Shown: in pieces, positions 32,457 to 41,323 of the stretch | Layout: the number at the start of each line of letters is the position of its first letter | Numbering within the stretch: the first letter of the stretch is position 1 | Source of the DNA: Pseudoselenomonas ruminantium | GTDB lineage: Bacteria > Bacillota > Negativicutes > Selenomonadales > Selenomonadaceae | Length of the DNA: 45,569 nt | Assembly (NCBI GenBank): GCA_015058655.1 | Contig: SVBX01000026.1 | Coordinates: 1-45,569, forward strand | Reading direction: 5' to 3' | Notes under the pieces: generated by a model | What the model saw: the letters and a program-made list of their open reading frames with translations, nothing else | The model's database searches: none | Told to the model about the DNA's origin: nothing | Made by a program: the position numbers and the translations under genes

Positions 32457-33302
32457 TTGTTCAAAAATATCTTGCATCACAAAGCTTCTTCCAGCGAGGA
32501 TTGTGCAAAGCTGTGTTGCACCCGTATTGAAGATTTTGGCGTGAGGGCAGGGAAGCTTACAATTTTTGACCATGTGAACATACATGTTCACTGCGGTCAG
32601 CTCACTGCTCTCATAGGTCCCAATGGGGCGGGGAAGAGCACCTTGCTGAAAGCTATACTGGGAGAGGTATCGCATACAGGAAGATTGAATTACATTGATG
32701 CCAAGGGACAGCGCACTGGTCATCCACTCATCGGCTATGTGCCACAGTATCTGAGATTTGATGTCAGTGCCCCTACCAGTGTCATGGATATCTTCATGGC
32801 TTGCCTGACGGATAAGCCGGTCTGGTTCTGGCCAGGCAAATCACTGCGGGGAAGAGTGGAAAAGAGCCTTCAGAGGGTGAGGGCGGCACACCTGATTGAT
32901 AGGCGCCTGGGGGCTTTGTCCGGGGGAGAGTTGCAGAGGGTGCTGTTGGCTCTGGCCCTTGATCCCATGCCGGATTTGCTGCTTCTTGATGAACCGGTGT
33001 CTGGAGTGGATCAGAATGGTCTTGAACTTTTCTATGAAATCGTGGCAGAGTTGAGAGAAAAGGAAGATATGGCTATTATTCTCATTTCTCATGATCTGAA
33101 TATGGTGGCGCGCCATGCGGACCAAGTGGTGCTGATGGACAAGGGGGTAGTTGCCTGCGGCACGCCGGAAGAGGTTTTTTGCGATAGTCGCACCCAGAGA
33201 ATTTTTGGCATGTTGGCAGGACAGAACCTGGCAGAGCTACACGCCGTTCAGGCATCATCTCCAGAGGAGGCGGGCAGGCCGCGCAGGGAGGCTCAGGACT
33301 GA
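32457..33302 (+). CDS. Metal ABC transporter ATP-binding protein (ZnuC/MntB-like)
   Basis: This is an ATPase of the zinc/manganese uptake family. Walker A GPNGAGKSTLLKAILGE, Q-loop GYVPQYLRFD, signature ALSGGELQRVLLALAL, Walker B LLLLDEPVSGVD and the H-loop ILISHDLNMVARHAD are complete. The GYVPQ and SGVD forms are typical of this family. I chose TTG 32457, six bases after AAAGGA, giving 281 residues. Upstream in-frame codons lie inside the previous permease gene and lack a ribosome site. A C-terminal tail of about 35 residues after the ATPase core is not conserved. It overlaps the permease gene as TGATG. Confidence 0.88.
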   Translation: MFKNILHHKASSSEDCAKLCCTRIEDFGVRAGKLTIFDHVNIHVHCGQLTALIGPNGAGKSTLLKAILGEVSHTGRLNYIDAKGQRTGHPLIGYVPQYLRFDVSAPTSVMDIFMACLTDKPVWFWPGKSLRGRVEKSLQRVRAAHLIDRRLGALSGGELQRVLLALALDPMPDLLLLDEPVSGVDQNGLELFYEIVAELREKEDMAIILISHDLNMVARHADQVVLMDKGVVACGTPEEVFCDSRTQRIFGMLAGQNLAELHAVQASSPEEAGRPRREAQD

Positions 33303-34144
33303 TGGAAATGATTTATAGTCTGATGGACACATTGCTACCCTTTGCTTGGGCAAACCATGCCTTTATGAAGCATGCGTTTCTGGCTGTGCTTTTGGTGATG
33401 CCCCTCTTTGGGCTTCTAAGCACTATGGTGGTGTCAAACCGCATGGCTTTCTTTTCAGATTCTTTGGGTCATGGTGCCTTTACCGGCATTGCCCTGGGAG
33501 CTTTGCTGGGGACAGTGTCACCTTTTGCATCCTTAGTGGTCTTTTCTGTGGTTTTTTCCTTGTTCATTACATATATCAAGAATAAGAGCACTGCTTCCAC
33601 AGATACTATCATAGGGGTATTTTCTTCCACTGCTATTGCTGTGGGATTGGTGATTATGAGCTACGGTGGCAGCTTCAATAAGTTTTCAGCATACCTGGTT
33701 GGAGATGTTTTGAGCATCACTCCGGAGGATTTAGGAGGGCTGTTGCTTGTATTCGTGCTTGTGCTCATGATGTGGAGCCTGCTCTTCAATAAACTGCTGG
33801 TGCTCTCTATCAATTCATCTTTTGCCAGAAGCCGTGGAGTTAATTCTTTCCTGACAGAAAGCCTTTTTGCCGCTACCTTGGCAATGGTGGTTTCCATTAG
33901 CATTCAGTGGGTGGGGATTCTTATTATAAATGCTATGCTGGTACTGCCAGCAGCGGCAGCCAGAAATGTTTCTTCCAATGTAAAGCAGTATCATTTTCTC
34001 TCAGTGATCATTGCCTGGGCTTCAGGTATCGCAGGGCTGATTCTGGCTTACTATTTCAATATGGCTGCAGGGGCCACTATTGTGGTGATTTCAGCAGGAG
34101 TCTTCTTCCTTACGCTGGTACTTAAGCCTTATTTTGTAAGATAA
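33302..34144 (+). CDS. Metal ABC transporter permease (ZnuB/MntC-like)
   Basis: This is a 280-residue inner-membrane permease of the ABC-3 family with about eight to nine hydrophobic segments. It has typical stretches such as FFSDSLGHGAFTGIALG near the N-terminus and WVGILIINAMLVLPAAAAR near the C-terminus. Together with the previous gene it should import Zn2+, Mn2+ or Fe2+ from the periplasm. No substrate-binding lipoprotein (ZnuA) is encoded in the window, so it must be elsewhere. The start overlaps the ATPase stop. Confidence 0.9.
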   Translation: MEMIYSLMDTLLPFAWANHAFMKHAFLAVLLVMPLFGLLSTMVVSNRMAFFSDSLGHGAFTGIALGALLGTVSPFASLVVFSVVFSLFITYIKNKSTASTDTIIGVFSSTAIAVGLVIMSYGGSFNKFSAYLVGDVLSITPEDLGGLLLVFVLVLMMWSLLFNKLLVLSINSSFARSRGVNSFLTESLFAATLAMVVSISIQWVGILIINAMLVLPAAAARNVSSNVKQYHFLSVIIAWASGIAGLILAYYFNMAAGATIVVISAGVFFLTLVLKPYFVR

Positions 34145-34261
34145 AAATTATTAATTGGCAAGAATTTATCAATCTCCCCTTAATCTTTTCCTGAACTTTT
34201 ACGATATACATGGTATGAGAGGCTTGTCTCTTGCAACAGTGAAAGTTTGGAGGTGGAGATG

Positions 34262-34549
34262 ATGTTGGAAAGGATAGAAAGGGTGACCGGGGTCAAAGGC
34301 ACAAAACTCGATATAGGGCGTTCCTTCAAGCGCAAGCAAGGATACGAGGATGAAAAGGGCAAGAAGCAGGATTTCTCACAAGTTTTGAAGCAGGAAATGC
34401 GGAAGGAGGTGCGCCCCGAAAATGACGGAGGGCCGGGAGTGCCCAAGGCTTATGCGTTGACGCTTGACTCCAAACCTACTCATTCACTTTATTACAATAT
34501 GCAGGTAGATATAGCAAAAGCAAGGGAGCTAGTTTATGGCAACAGATGA
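34262..34549 (+). CDS. Small hypothetical protein overlapping tadA
   Basis: Unrecognised basic, hydrophilic protein of 95 residues (MLERIERVTGVKG at the start), rich in Lys/Arg/Glu, with no membrane segment or cysteine. The middle (SFKRKQGYEDEKGKKQDF) looks disordered, and the C-terminal stretch YYNMQVDIAKARELVYG looks helical. The gene is supported by a strong GGAGG at 34249-34253 and by a 14-base overlap of its end with the tadA start. ATG 34259, one codon upstream, is equally possible. Function unknown. Confidence 0.65.
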   Translation: MLERIERVTGVKGTKLDIGRSFKRKQGYEDEKGKKQDFSQVLKQEMRKEVRPENDGGPGVPKAYALTLDSKPTHSLYYNMQVDIAKARELVYGNR

Positions 34550-35027
34550 AGATTATATGCGGCTGGCCCTTCTGGAGGCAGAAAAAGCTTATGAGCTGGA
34601 GGAAGTGCCCATCGGTGCTGTACTCGTGGACGAGTGCGGGCAGGTGGTGGCTTCCGGGCATAATATGCGGGAAATTTGGCATGACGCTACAGCTCATGCC
34701 GAGCTTATAGCCATACAGGAGGCTTGCCGCAAATTGGGACGCTGGCGTCTGTCGGGACTGACCCTCTATGTGACTATAGAACCCTGCCCCATGTGTGCAG
34801 GGGCTATTGTCATGAGCAGGGTGGACAGGGTGGTCTACGGCAGTACTGATGCTAAGGCTGGCGCCTGCGAGTCGGTGTTCAATATTCCAGGAAATGGGTC
34901 GCTTAATCATCGCCCGGAAATACGGGCTGGGGTATTGCAGGGAGAATGTGCCGCGATTATGAAGCGCTTCTTTAAGGAACGCAGGGAAAGAAACAAGCAG
35001 ATGAAAAAGATGCAGCTCGCTGAATGA
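34536..35027 (+). CDS. tadA: tRNA-specific adenosine deaminase
   Basis: TadA deaminates adenosine 34 of tRNA-Arg(ACG) to inosine. The zinc-dependent deaminase site is complete: HAE (His 54, Glu 56) and PCPMC (Cys 84, Cys 87), followed by AGAIVMSRVDRVVYG. At 163 residues it is a typical length. The N-terminus DYMRLALLEAEKAYELEEVPIGAVLVD is standard for the family. ATG 34536 follows GGGAG inside the end of the small upstream gene. A strong terminator closes the unit. Confidence 0.96.
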   Translation: MATDEDYMRLALLEAEKAYELEEVPIGAVLVDECGQVVASGHNMREIWHDATAHAELIAIQEACRKLGRWRLSGLTLYVTIEPCPMCAGAIVMSRVDRVVYGSTDAKAGACESVFNIPGNGSLNHRPEIRAGVLQGECAAIMKRFFKERRERNKQMKKMQLAE

Positions 35028-35032
35028 TATAT

Positions 35033-35075
35033 AACTCTCTCTGACGGGATGGCATTGCCTGTCGGAGAGAGTTTT
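35033..35075 (+). terminator. Terminator after tadA
   Basis: AACTCTCTCTGAC (35033-35045) pairs with GTCGGAGAGAGTT (35061-35073), 13 bp with one G-U, then TTT. Confidence 0.85.
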
Positions 35076-35085
35076 TCTGTGAGGT

Positions 35086-35124
35086 GTTTTGCCTTTGGCA
35101 AAACTTGAACTATTGAGTTATAAT
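35086..35124 (+). promoter_or_regulatory. Hairpin-overlapped promoter of uvrC
   Basis: GTTTTGCC-TTT-GGCAAAAC is a perfect 8 bp hairpin (35086-35104). Its right arm contains TGGCAA (35096-35101), 17 bp before TATAAT (35119-35124). TTGGCA with an 18 bp spacer is an alternative reading of the same -35. Confidence 0.6.
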
Positions 35125-35165
35125 TTGAAGTGATTACTGTGGCTTGAGGCAGGAGGGTGGCGAGT

Positions 35166-37025
35166 TTGACAGAGCTAGTTGAGGAGAAGCTGAAGCTTCT
35201 GCCGGACAGTCCCGGCGTTTACATCATGAAGAATGCTCAGGGTAGAATTATCTATGTGGGGAAGGCTGTGGTGCTGAAGAACCGCGTGCGGCAGTATTTT
35301 CAGAGCGGCAAGAACCACACCCCCAAGGTGCGGGCCATGGTTTCCCATATTGCGGATTTTGAGACCATCATGACCGGCTCTGAGGTGGAGGCTCTGATAC
35401 TGGAGTGCAACCTCATCAAGAAGCATCGCCCTCATTACAATATCAGCTTAAAGGACGACAAGAGCTATCCATATGTGAAGGTCACGGTGCAGGAGGATTT
35501 TCCCCGTGTCTTCATCACCAGGCGGTTGCTGAAGGATGGAGCCCGCTATTTCGGCCCCTACACCAACGCCACGGCGGTGAAGGACAGCTTAAAGCTCCTG
35601 CGGCGGCTATTTCCCTTGCGCACCTGCAAGCATCTGCAGGACAGGCCTTGTCTGGAGTACCACATCAAGCGTTGCCTGGCGCCCTGTGCGGGCAAGGTGG
35701 CAAAGGAAGACTACAGTGCCATGATCAGGGCGGTGCTGCTCTTTTTGGAAGGCCGTACCGATGAAGTAGAAAGGGAACTGAACTTCCGCATGGTGGCGGC
35801 GGCGGAAGGCTACAACTTCGAGCTGGCTGCCCGCCTGCGTGACCAGTTGCTGGCGGTACAGAAGATAGCAGAAAAGCAGAATATCATCACGGGGGCAGGG
35901 GACCAGGACGCCCTGGGCATGGCCCGTTCCGAGTTGGGGGTCTGCGTGCAGGTTTTCTTTATCCGCAGCGGTAAGATGATTGGCAGAGAGCACTTCCTCC
36001 TGCGGGGCAGCGAGGAAGAAAGGGACGAAGATATCCTGCTGGCTTTCATGGAACAGTACTATCATAGAGCTGCTTTTATACCACATGAAATCCTGTTGCC
36101 TCTCGAACTTGAGCCGGAGAACCGCAGTCTTTTGGAAAGCTGGCTTTCAGACAGGAAAGCCAAGGCCAAAGTCTACCTGCTTTGTCCCCAGCGGGGCACC
36201 AGGCGTGACATTGTGACCATGGCTGCCAGCAATGCGGAAAAATATCTCCAAGACGAAGCGGCAAAGCTCAAGCAGGCCAACGAGCAGACACTGGGCGCGG
36301 TGAGGGAACTGGGTGAGCTTTTGGGGCTGGGGCGGTTGCCACACCGCATGGAGTGCTTCGATATATCCCACATCCAGGGCTCTGAGACGGTGGCTTCCAT
36401 GGTGGTCTTTGAAGGAGGGCTTCCCAAGAAGGAGGATTACCGTCGCTTCAAAATCCAAAGCACAGAGGGAAAGCCTGACGACTTCCTCTCCATGCGGGAG
36501 GTGACTACCCGCCGCTATGTGGGACTGCCGGAGGAAGAACTGCCGGATCTCATTGTCATTGACGGCGGCAAGGGGCAGCTTTCTTCGGCGCTGGAAATCA
36601 TCAGGCAGCAGGCAGGCCATCTGCAGGTGCCTGTGGTGGGGCTGGCCAAGCAGTTTGAGCTGGTGTTCAAGGAAGGGGAGTCTGAGCCTGTGGTGCTGCC
36701 ACGGCACAGCCAGGCTTTGTACCTTATCCAGCGCATCCGCGACGAGGCCCACCGCTTTGCCATCACCTATCACAGGAAACTGAGAGGCAAGCGGAACCTT
36801 GTCTCAGTGCTGGACCATATCGTGGGCATCGGCCCCAAGAGGAGGCAGGCCCTCTGGTCGCATTTTGGGAATCTGGCAAAGATCAAGGCTGCCGGGGTGG
36901 AGGAACTGGCCGCCGCTCCCGGCATGAACAGGTCGGCGGCAGAAGCAGTGCACAATTTTTTCCTCGTGCAGCAAAAGCTGGCAGAGGGCAAGGGAAAGGA
37001 CAATCAGTTTGGAGAAGATAATTGA
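35166..37025 (+). CDS. uvrC: UvrABC system protein C (excinuclease)
   Basis: UvrC makes the dual incisions of nucleotide excision repair. The N-terminal GIY-YIG nuclease (PGVYIMKNAQGRIIYVGKA), the cysteine-bearing middle, a UVR helical hairpin (NFELAARLRDQLLAVQ), the RNase H-like nuclease (ECFDISHIQGSETVASMVVF, LIVIDGGKGQL) and the C-terminal helix-hairpin-helix pair (IVGIGPKRRQALWSHFG) are all present in 619 residues. I chose TTG 35166, nine bases after AGGAGG (35151-35156). The in-frame GTG 35157 directly abuts the ribosome site. The protein then begins MTELVEEKLKLLPDSPGVY, as is usual. The next gene overlaps its end by 17 bases. Confidence 0.96.
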   Translation: MTELVEEKLKLLPDSPGVYIMKNAQGRIIYVGKAVVLKNRVRQYFQSGKNHTPKVRAMVSHIADFETIMTGSEVEALILECNLIKKHRPHYNISLKDDKSYPYVKVTVQEDFPRVFITRRLLKDGARYFGPYTNATAVKDSLKLLRRLFPLRTCKHLQDRPCLEYHIKRCLAPCAGKVAKEDYSAMIRAVLLFLEGRTDEVERELNFRMVAAAEGYNFELAARLRDQLLAVQKIAEKQNIITGAGDQDALGMARSELGVCVQVFFIRSGKMIGREHFLLRGSEEERDEDILLAFMEQYYHRAAFIPHEILLPLELEPENRSLLESWLSDRKAKAKVYLLCPQRGTRRDIVTMAASNAEKYLQDEAAKLKQANEQTLGAVRELGELLGLGRLPHRMECFDISHIQGSETVASMVVFEGGLPKKEDYRRFKIQSTEGKPDDFLSMREVTTRRYVGLPEEELPDLIVIDGGKGQLSSALEIIRQQAGHLQVPVVGLAKQFELVFKEGESEPVVLPRHSQALYLIQRIRDEAHRFAITYHRKLRGKRNLVSVLDHIVGIGPKRRQALWSHFGNLAKIKAAGVEELAAAPGMNRSAAEAVHNFFLVQQKLAEGKGKDNQFGEDN

Positions 37026-37869
37026 CCTGCATGTTCACTCGAATATTTCTGACGGCAGCTACAGCCCTGCGGCTTTGGCGAAGCTGGCCAAAGAGCGAGG
37101 GCTGGCCGCCTTTGCACTGACGGACCACGACAGCATGATGGGCTGCGCAGAAGCTGCTGAGGCGGCTTCTGTCTGCGGCGTGGGCTTTATGAATGGCATG
37201 GAGCTGAGCGCTGACTTTGAGGAGCACAAGGTGCATATTGTGTGCCTAGGCTTTGACCCGGAACATCCTGCTTTCAGGAGGCTATATCAGAAGGTGCGCT
37301 CCATCAAGGAAGGCAAAATACCCGAAATGATAGAGTTCGTCCGGGAGCGGGGCGTGGATATTTCCCTGGAGAAGGTTCTGCCCTTTGCCAAGGGCAAGGT
37401 GGACAGGTACGCCCTCATGCGCTATATGGTGAGCCTCCACATGTACGAACGGGCTCAGCCTATCTGGGACAATTTCCTTGACCCTGCTGCCAGAGAACTG
37501 GGCATCAATGTCAATATCACTGCCGAAGAAGCATTGCCATTGCTGCATGAGGCGGGAGCTGTGACTTCACTGGCCCACTTCCACAAGGCCATAGGCCTCA
37601 AGGGACTTGACCGTCATGAGCAGGAGCAGGCTATTCTGCGGCTGCACGAAATGGGCCTTGACGGCATGGAGCGCTTCTATCCCAATTACACCCCAGAGGA
37701 CGAGACCTTTGCCGCCTATATGATAGAGAAATATCAGCTGCTGCCCACTGGCGGCACAGACTTCCACGGCACGAACCGTCCGGGCATAGAGATAGGTACA
37801 GGCGTGGAAGGCAATATGCGGGTGCCATACAGTTTCCTGGAAAACATACAAAGAGCATTGGGAAAATAA
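37009..37869 (+). CDS. PHP-domain phosphoesterase (RNase AM/TrpH-like)
   Basis: This 286-residue metal-dependent phosphoesterase has the PHP fold: DLHVHSNISDGSYSP with HxH at the N-terminus, LTDHDSMMG, then LAHFHK, and GGTDFHG near the C-terminus. Family members hydrolyse 3',5'-nucleotide bisphosphates or trim 5' ends of RNA. The exact substrate here is not readable from sequence. The start is TTG 37009, about 10 bases after AAAGGA and inside the end of uvrC, so the two are co-translated. The region up to the rubredoxin gene (37870-37981) holds no other gene. Confidence 0.88.
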   Translation: MEKIIDLHVHSNISDGSYSPAALAKLAKERGLAAFALTDHDSMMGCAEAAEAASVCGVGFMNGMELSADFEEHKVHIVCLGFDPEHPAFRRLYQKVRSIKEGKIPEMIEFVRERGVDISLEKVLPFAKGKVDRYALMRYMVSLHMYERAQPIWDNFLDPAARELGINVNITAEEALPLLHEAGAVTSLAHFHKAIGLKGLDRHEQEQAILRLHEMGLDGMERFYPNYTPEDETFAAYMIEKYQLLPTGGTDFHGTNRPGIEIGTGVEGNMRVPYSFLENIQRALGK

Positions 37870-37981
37870 ATTTTATTGAAGAACCTTTTCGCAAACGGGC
37901 AGGAATTTCAGTGCTTCTTGGAGAAGCTGTCAACATTGAAATTGTGTTGTATATGGTATGTCTTTGACAGGAGGTTTTGTC

Positions 37982-38143
37982 ATGAAGGTATGGGTTTGCT
38001 CTGTATGTGGTTGGATTTATGATGAAGGAAAGGGCGATGCAGATTATGATCTGGCTCCTGGTGTGAAGTTCGAAGATTTGCCGGAGGATTTTGTCTGCCC
38101 TCTCTGCGGTGTAGGCAAGGATCAGTTTGAAGAACAACAGTAG
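37982..38143 (+). CDS. rub: Rubredoxin
   Basis: Rubredoxin is a small cytoplasmic one-iron electron carrier. The two Cys pairs that bind iron are intact: [11 protein letters not shown] (Cys 6, Cys 9) and [13 protein letters not shown]. The 53-residue length and acidic character are typical. ATG 37982 follows AGGAGG. In anaerobes such proteins feed electrons to oxygen- and peroxide-reducing enzymes. No partner is adjacent here. It is followed by its own terminator. Confidence 0.95.
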   Translation: MKVWVCSVCGWIYDEGKGDADYDLAPGVKFEDLPEDFVCPLCGVGKDQFEEQQ

Positions 38144-38161
38144 TGGTCATAATTTACAGTC

Positions 38162-38186
38162 GGGACGCTTTGAGGCGTCCTTTTTA
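38162..38186 (+). terminator. Terminator after rubredoxin
   Basis: GGACGC pairs with GCGTCC around TTTGAG, then TTTTT. Confidence 0.8.
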
Positions 38187-38247
38187 TTTGTTGTTAATTA
38201 ACACTTATCAGATGATTTGGGAATGCAAGGACATATGTCCCTTTTTA

Positions 38248-38276
38248 TTGACATGAAAAGACTTTCCATATATTAT
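38248..38276 (+). promoter_or_regulatory. Promoter of the purine cluster
   Basis: TTGACA (38248-38253), 17 bp, then TATTAT (38271-38276). A short palindrome GGACATATGTCC (38229-38240) followed by a T run lies just upstream. I see no purine riboswitch and no clear PurBox in the leader before purC. Confidence 0.75.
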
Positions 38277-38329
38277 GGGAGAGTAGCCAAGTTAATAACT
38301 CAGTAGAGAAGGGGAGACGATCTAAGCTC

Positions 38330-39202
38330 ATGAAAGAGTACAAACCGTTCAAATCCGGCAAGGTTCGCGAGATCTACGACCTGGAGGACAGCCTGGTGCT
38401 GGTGGCCACTGACCGCATTTCGGCCTTTGACCATATCCTGGAAAACAAAATCACGGACAAGGGTGCCATTCTCACTCAGATGTCCAAGTTCTGGTTTGAT
38501 TTCACTAGCGATATTTTGCCGAACCATGTGCTTTCCACCAATACGGCAGATTTGCCGGAGTTCTTCCAGAAAGAGGAGTTCCAGGGCCGTACTACCAAGT
38601 GTCGCAAGCTGAAGATGATCCCCATGGAATGCATCGTGCGTGGCTACATCACCGGCAGCGGCTGGGAGAGCTATCAGAAAAACGGTACAGTCTGCGGTAT
38701 CAAGCTGCCTGAAGGTCTCAAGGAATCACAGCAGCTCCCCGAGCCTATCTTTACTCCCAGCACCAAGGCAGAATTGGGAGATCACGATGAGAATGTGACC
38801 TTGGAGCAGGGGGCAGCCTGTGTGGAGAAGGTCTTCCCTGGCCATGGCCGTGAGCACACGGAAAAGATTCGCGACTACACTATCGCTATTTACAAGAAGT
38901 GCGCTGAATATGCCAAATCCAAAGGCATCATCATCGCTGATACCAAATTTGAGTTTGGTGTTGACGAGGAAGGCCGTATTGTCATTGGCGATGAGATGCT
39001 GACTCCGGACAGTTCCCGCTTCTGGCCTCTGGAAGGTTACGAGGCCGGACATGGTCAGCCCTCTTACGACAAGCAGTTTGTTCGTGACTGGCTTAAGGCA
39101 AATCCTGACAAGGGATACAAACTGCCTCAGGATATCATCGACAAGACCATTGCCAAGTACAAGGAAGCATACAAGATGCTGACGGGCAAGGATTTCAACT
39201 AA
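38330..39202 (+). CDS. purC: Phosphoribosylaminoimidazole-succinocarboxamide synthase
   Basis: PurC joins aspartate to CAIR with ATP to make SAICAR in de novo purine synthesis. Signatures are FKSGKVREIYDLEDSLVLVATDRISAFD at the N-terminus and IADTKFEFGVDEEGRI with DEMLTPDSSRFWP further on. At 290 residues it is of the longer type with a C-terminal extension. ATG 38330 is preceded by GGGGAG. It is the first gene of the pur cluster; purB, which acts next on its product, is not in the window. Confidence 0.96.
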   Translation: MKEYKPFKSGKVREIYDLEDSLVLVATDRISAFDHILENKITDKGAILTQMSKFWFDFTSDILPNHVLSTNTADLPEFFQKEEFQGRTTKCRKLKMIPMECIVRGYITGSGWESYQKNGTVCGIKLPEGLKESQQLPEPIFTPSTKAELGDHDENVTLEQGAACVEKVFPGHGREHTEKIRDYTIAIYKKCAEYAKSKGIIIADTKFEFGVDEEGRIVIGDEMLTPDSSRFWPLEGYEAGHGQPSYDKQFVRDWLKANPDKGYKLPQDIIDKTIAKYKEAYKMLTGKDFN

Positions 39203-39221
39203 ACAGCTGAGTGTAAGTTGT

Positions 39222-39250
39222 TGCAGGACCGGGGTTCCCCGGTTCTGCAG
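39222..39250 (+). other. Strong intra-operon hairpin without T run
   Basis: TGCAGGACCGGG pairs with CCCGGTTCTGCA over 12 bp with a GTTC-like loop, between purC and purE. It lacks a T tract, so it is more likely an mRNA-stability or processing element than a terminator. Confidence 0.6.
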
Positions 39251-39279
39251 CCTATATGAGATGAAGGAGGAGTAACGAA

Positions 39280-39765
39280 GTGAAGACAGCAATTCTGATG
39301 GGCAGTGATTCTGACTGGCCCATTCTGAAGCCTGCCGTAGAGGTCTTGAAGCGGTTTGGCATTGAACCTGTGGTGCAGGTGGCTTCTGCTCATCGTACCC
39401 CGGACAAGGTGCGCAATTTTGTTGCCGAGGCCGTCAAAGACGGCGTGGGTGTTTTCATTGTGGCGGCCGGGGCGGCTGCTCATCTGGCAGGAGTGGTTGC
39501 AAGCTATACCACTAGGCCTGTTATTGGCGTGCCCATCAATGCTACTCCCCTGAACGGCATGGATGCACTGCTTTCCACGGTGCAGATGCCCTCCGGCGTG
39601 CCAGTTGCCACCATGGCAGTGAATGGTGCAAAAAATGCTGCTATACTTGCAGTAGAGATTTTCTCCGTGGCAGACCCTGCCCTCCAGCAGAAGCTGGCTG
39701 ATTATCGTGAGGAAATGGTAGAAGGTGTGGAGAAGAAGGCAGCCCGTGTAGCTGCACAGCTTTAA
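39280..39765 (+). CDS. purE: 5-(carboxyamino)imidazole ribonucleotide mutase / AIR carboxylase
   Basis: PurE forms [19 protein letters not shown] and SAHRTPDKV are the family's active-site stretches, and the length (161 aa) is standard. If it is class I it needs PurK to supply N5-CAIR; if class II it uses CO2 directly. No purK is in the window, which leaves this open. GTG 39280 follows AAGGAGG by 9 bases. Confidence 0.95.
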   Translation: MKTAILMGSDSDWPILKPAVEVLKRFGIEPVVQVASAHRTPDKVRNFVAEAVKDGVGVFIVAAGAAAHLAGVVASYTTRPVIGVPINATPLNGMDALLSTVQMPSGVPVATMAVNGAKNAAILAVEIFSVADPALQQKLADYREEMVEGVEKKAARVAAQL

Positions 39766-39823
39766 GCTGCGCGCTTGCGGACTGCTTTTTATGTATTGAC
39801 TTTGAAAGAGAGAACTGTAGAAC

Positions 39824-41263
39824 ATGTATGAAAACGACTGCGCATTAAAACCCCAGTGGCATGAGGAATGCGGTGTCTATGGTGTCTATTCACGCACAGA
39901 AGACGTATCGACCATGACTTATCTCGGCCTGTATGCCCTGCAGCATCGCGGGCAGGAAAGTGCCGGCATTGCTATTACTGACGGAGCCTGGATGGATGTA
40001 TCCAGGGGCATGGGCCTGGTAAATGAGGTGTTCCGCCATCAGGTTCCCCATATGGAAAACCAGACCATCGCTATCGGCCATGTGCGTTATTCCACCACTG
40101 GCTCCAGCCTCCTGGCCAATACCCAGCCTCTGCTGGTGAATTACGCTAGGGGCAAGATTGCCCTGGCCCATAACGGCAACCTGACCAACGCAGCAGCTAT
40201 CCGGGCGGATTTGGAAGAGCAGGGCACCATTTTCCAGACTTCTATCGACTCTGAGGTTTTTGTGAATCTCATTGCCCGCTCCCGCCAGGAAACCATCGAA
40301 GAAAAAATCATTGAGAGTCTGAAAAAAATCAAGGGAGCTTACTGCCTGACCATCATGACGGAGTCAAAGCTCATTGGAGCCAGAGATCCCCAGGGCTTCC
40401 GGCCCCTTTGTCTGGGCAAGACTGAGGAGGGAAGCTATATCCTCTCCTCGGAAAGCTGCGGCCTGGATGTGGTAGGGGCAGAGTTCGTACGGGATATCAT
40501 GCCAGGCGAGATGGTGGTGATTGATGATGAGGGGGTAAAGTCCTTCCCCTTTGCTACCGAAGAAAAGAAGGCTTCCTGCGTCTTTGAGTATATCTACTTC
40601 GCTCGTCCGGATTCCGTTATCGACGGCCAGAGCGTTCACGAGGCCCGCTTTATGATGGGCAGGCAGCTGGCAAAAGAGTCCGGCTTCAAAGGAGATGTGG
40701 TGATTTCCGTACCGGATTCAGGTACTACAGCAGCTACTGGCTTTGCCTATGAGTCAGGCATTCCTTTTATGGAGGGGCTTATCAAGAACCGCTATATTGG
40801 CCGTACCTTTATACAGCCCACCCAGAAGAAGCGAGATACGGCGGTTAAGTTGAAGCTGAATGCCATCAGAGCTGCAGTGAAGGATAAATCCGTCATCATG
40901 GTAGATGACAGTATAGTGCGCGGCACTACCAGCGGCAAAATCGTGAAGATGCTGAAGGATGCGGGAGCTCGTGAAGTGCATATGTGTGTTTCCAGTCCTC
41001 CTATTGGCTATCCCTGCTACTATGGCATAGATACTTCTATCCGCAAGGAGCTTATTGCTGCTACCAAGAGCGTAGAGGAAATACGCCAGTTTATCGGAGC
41101 AGACTCCCTGCATTTCCTTTCTTTGGAAGGACTGAAAAAATGCATGACAGCGGTACACCCGGAGGACATGTGCTATGCTTGCTTCAACAAGGCTTATCCC
41201 ATCGAGGACGGTGCAAAGCCTGCAGGCAACAGCAAGTACGTCTTTGAGCACCCCAAGTGCTGA
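39824..41263 (+). CDS. purF: Amidophosphoribosyltransferase
   Basis: PurF catalyses the committed step, making 5-phosphoribosylamine from PRPP and glutamine. A short propeptide precedes the N-terminal nucleophile Cys 16 (EECGVYGVYS). The Ntn glutaminase domain is followed by the PRTase domain with VIMVDDSIVRGTTSGKIV. Cysteines at CVFEYIYFARPDS and in MCYACFNKAYP fit the oxygen-sensitive [4Fe-4S] cluster of Bacillus-type enzymes. It has 479 residues. ATG 39824 lies 58 bases after purE and has a weak GAGAGA ribosome site. Confidence 0.96.
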   Translation: MYENDCALKPQWHEECGVYGVYSRTEDVSTMTYLGLYALQHRGQESAGIAITDGAWMDVSRGMGLVNEVFRHQVPHMENQTIAIGHVRYSTTGSSLLANTQPLLVNYARGKIALAHNGNLTNAAAIRADLEEQGTIFQTSIDSEVFVNLIARSRQETIEEKIIESLKKIKGAYCLTIMTESKLIGARDPQGFRPLCLGKTEEGSYILSSESCGLDVVGAEFVRDIMPGEMVVIDDEGVKSFPFATEEKKASCVFEYIYFARPDSVIDGQSVHEARFMMGRQLAKESGFKGDVVISVPDSGTTAATGFAYESGIPFMEGLIKNRYIGRTFIQPTQKKRDTAVKLKLNAIRAAVKDKSVIMVDDSIVRGTTSGKIVKMLKDAGAREVHMCVSSPPIGYPCYYGIDTSIRKELIAATKSVEEIRQFIGADSLHFLSLEGLKKCMTAVHPEDMCYACFNKAYPIEDGAKPAGNSKYVFEHPKC

Positions 41264-41323
41264 AAGACATGTTTCTTGCACGGATAGCTGATACTTGAGC
41301 ATTAGAGGAGTGTTTGACTGCCA

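Noticed and set aside
38187..38329. Purine riboswitch or PurBox before purC
   Set aside because: No purine-aptamer consensus and no paired CCGAAC boxes are visible; only a promoter and a short palindrome are seen.
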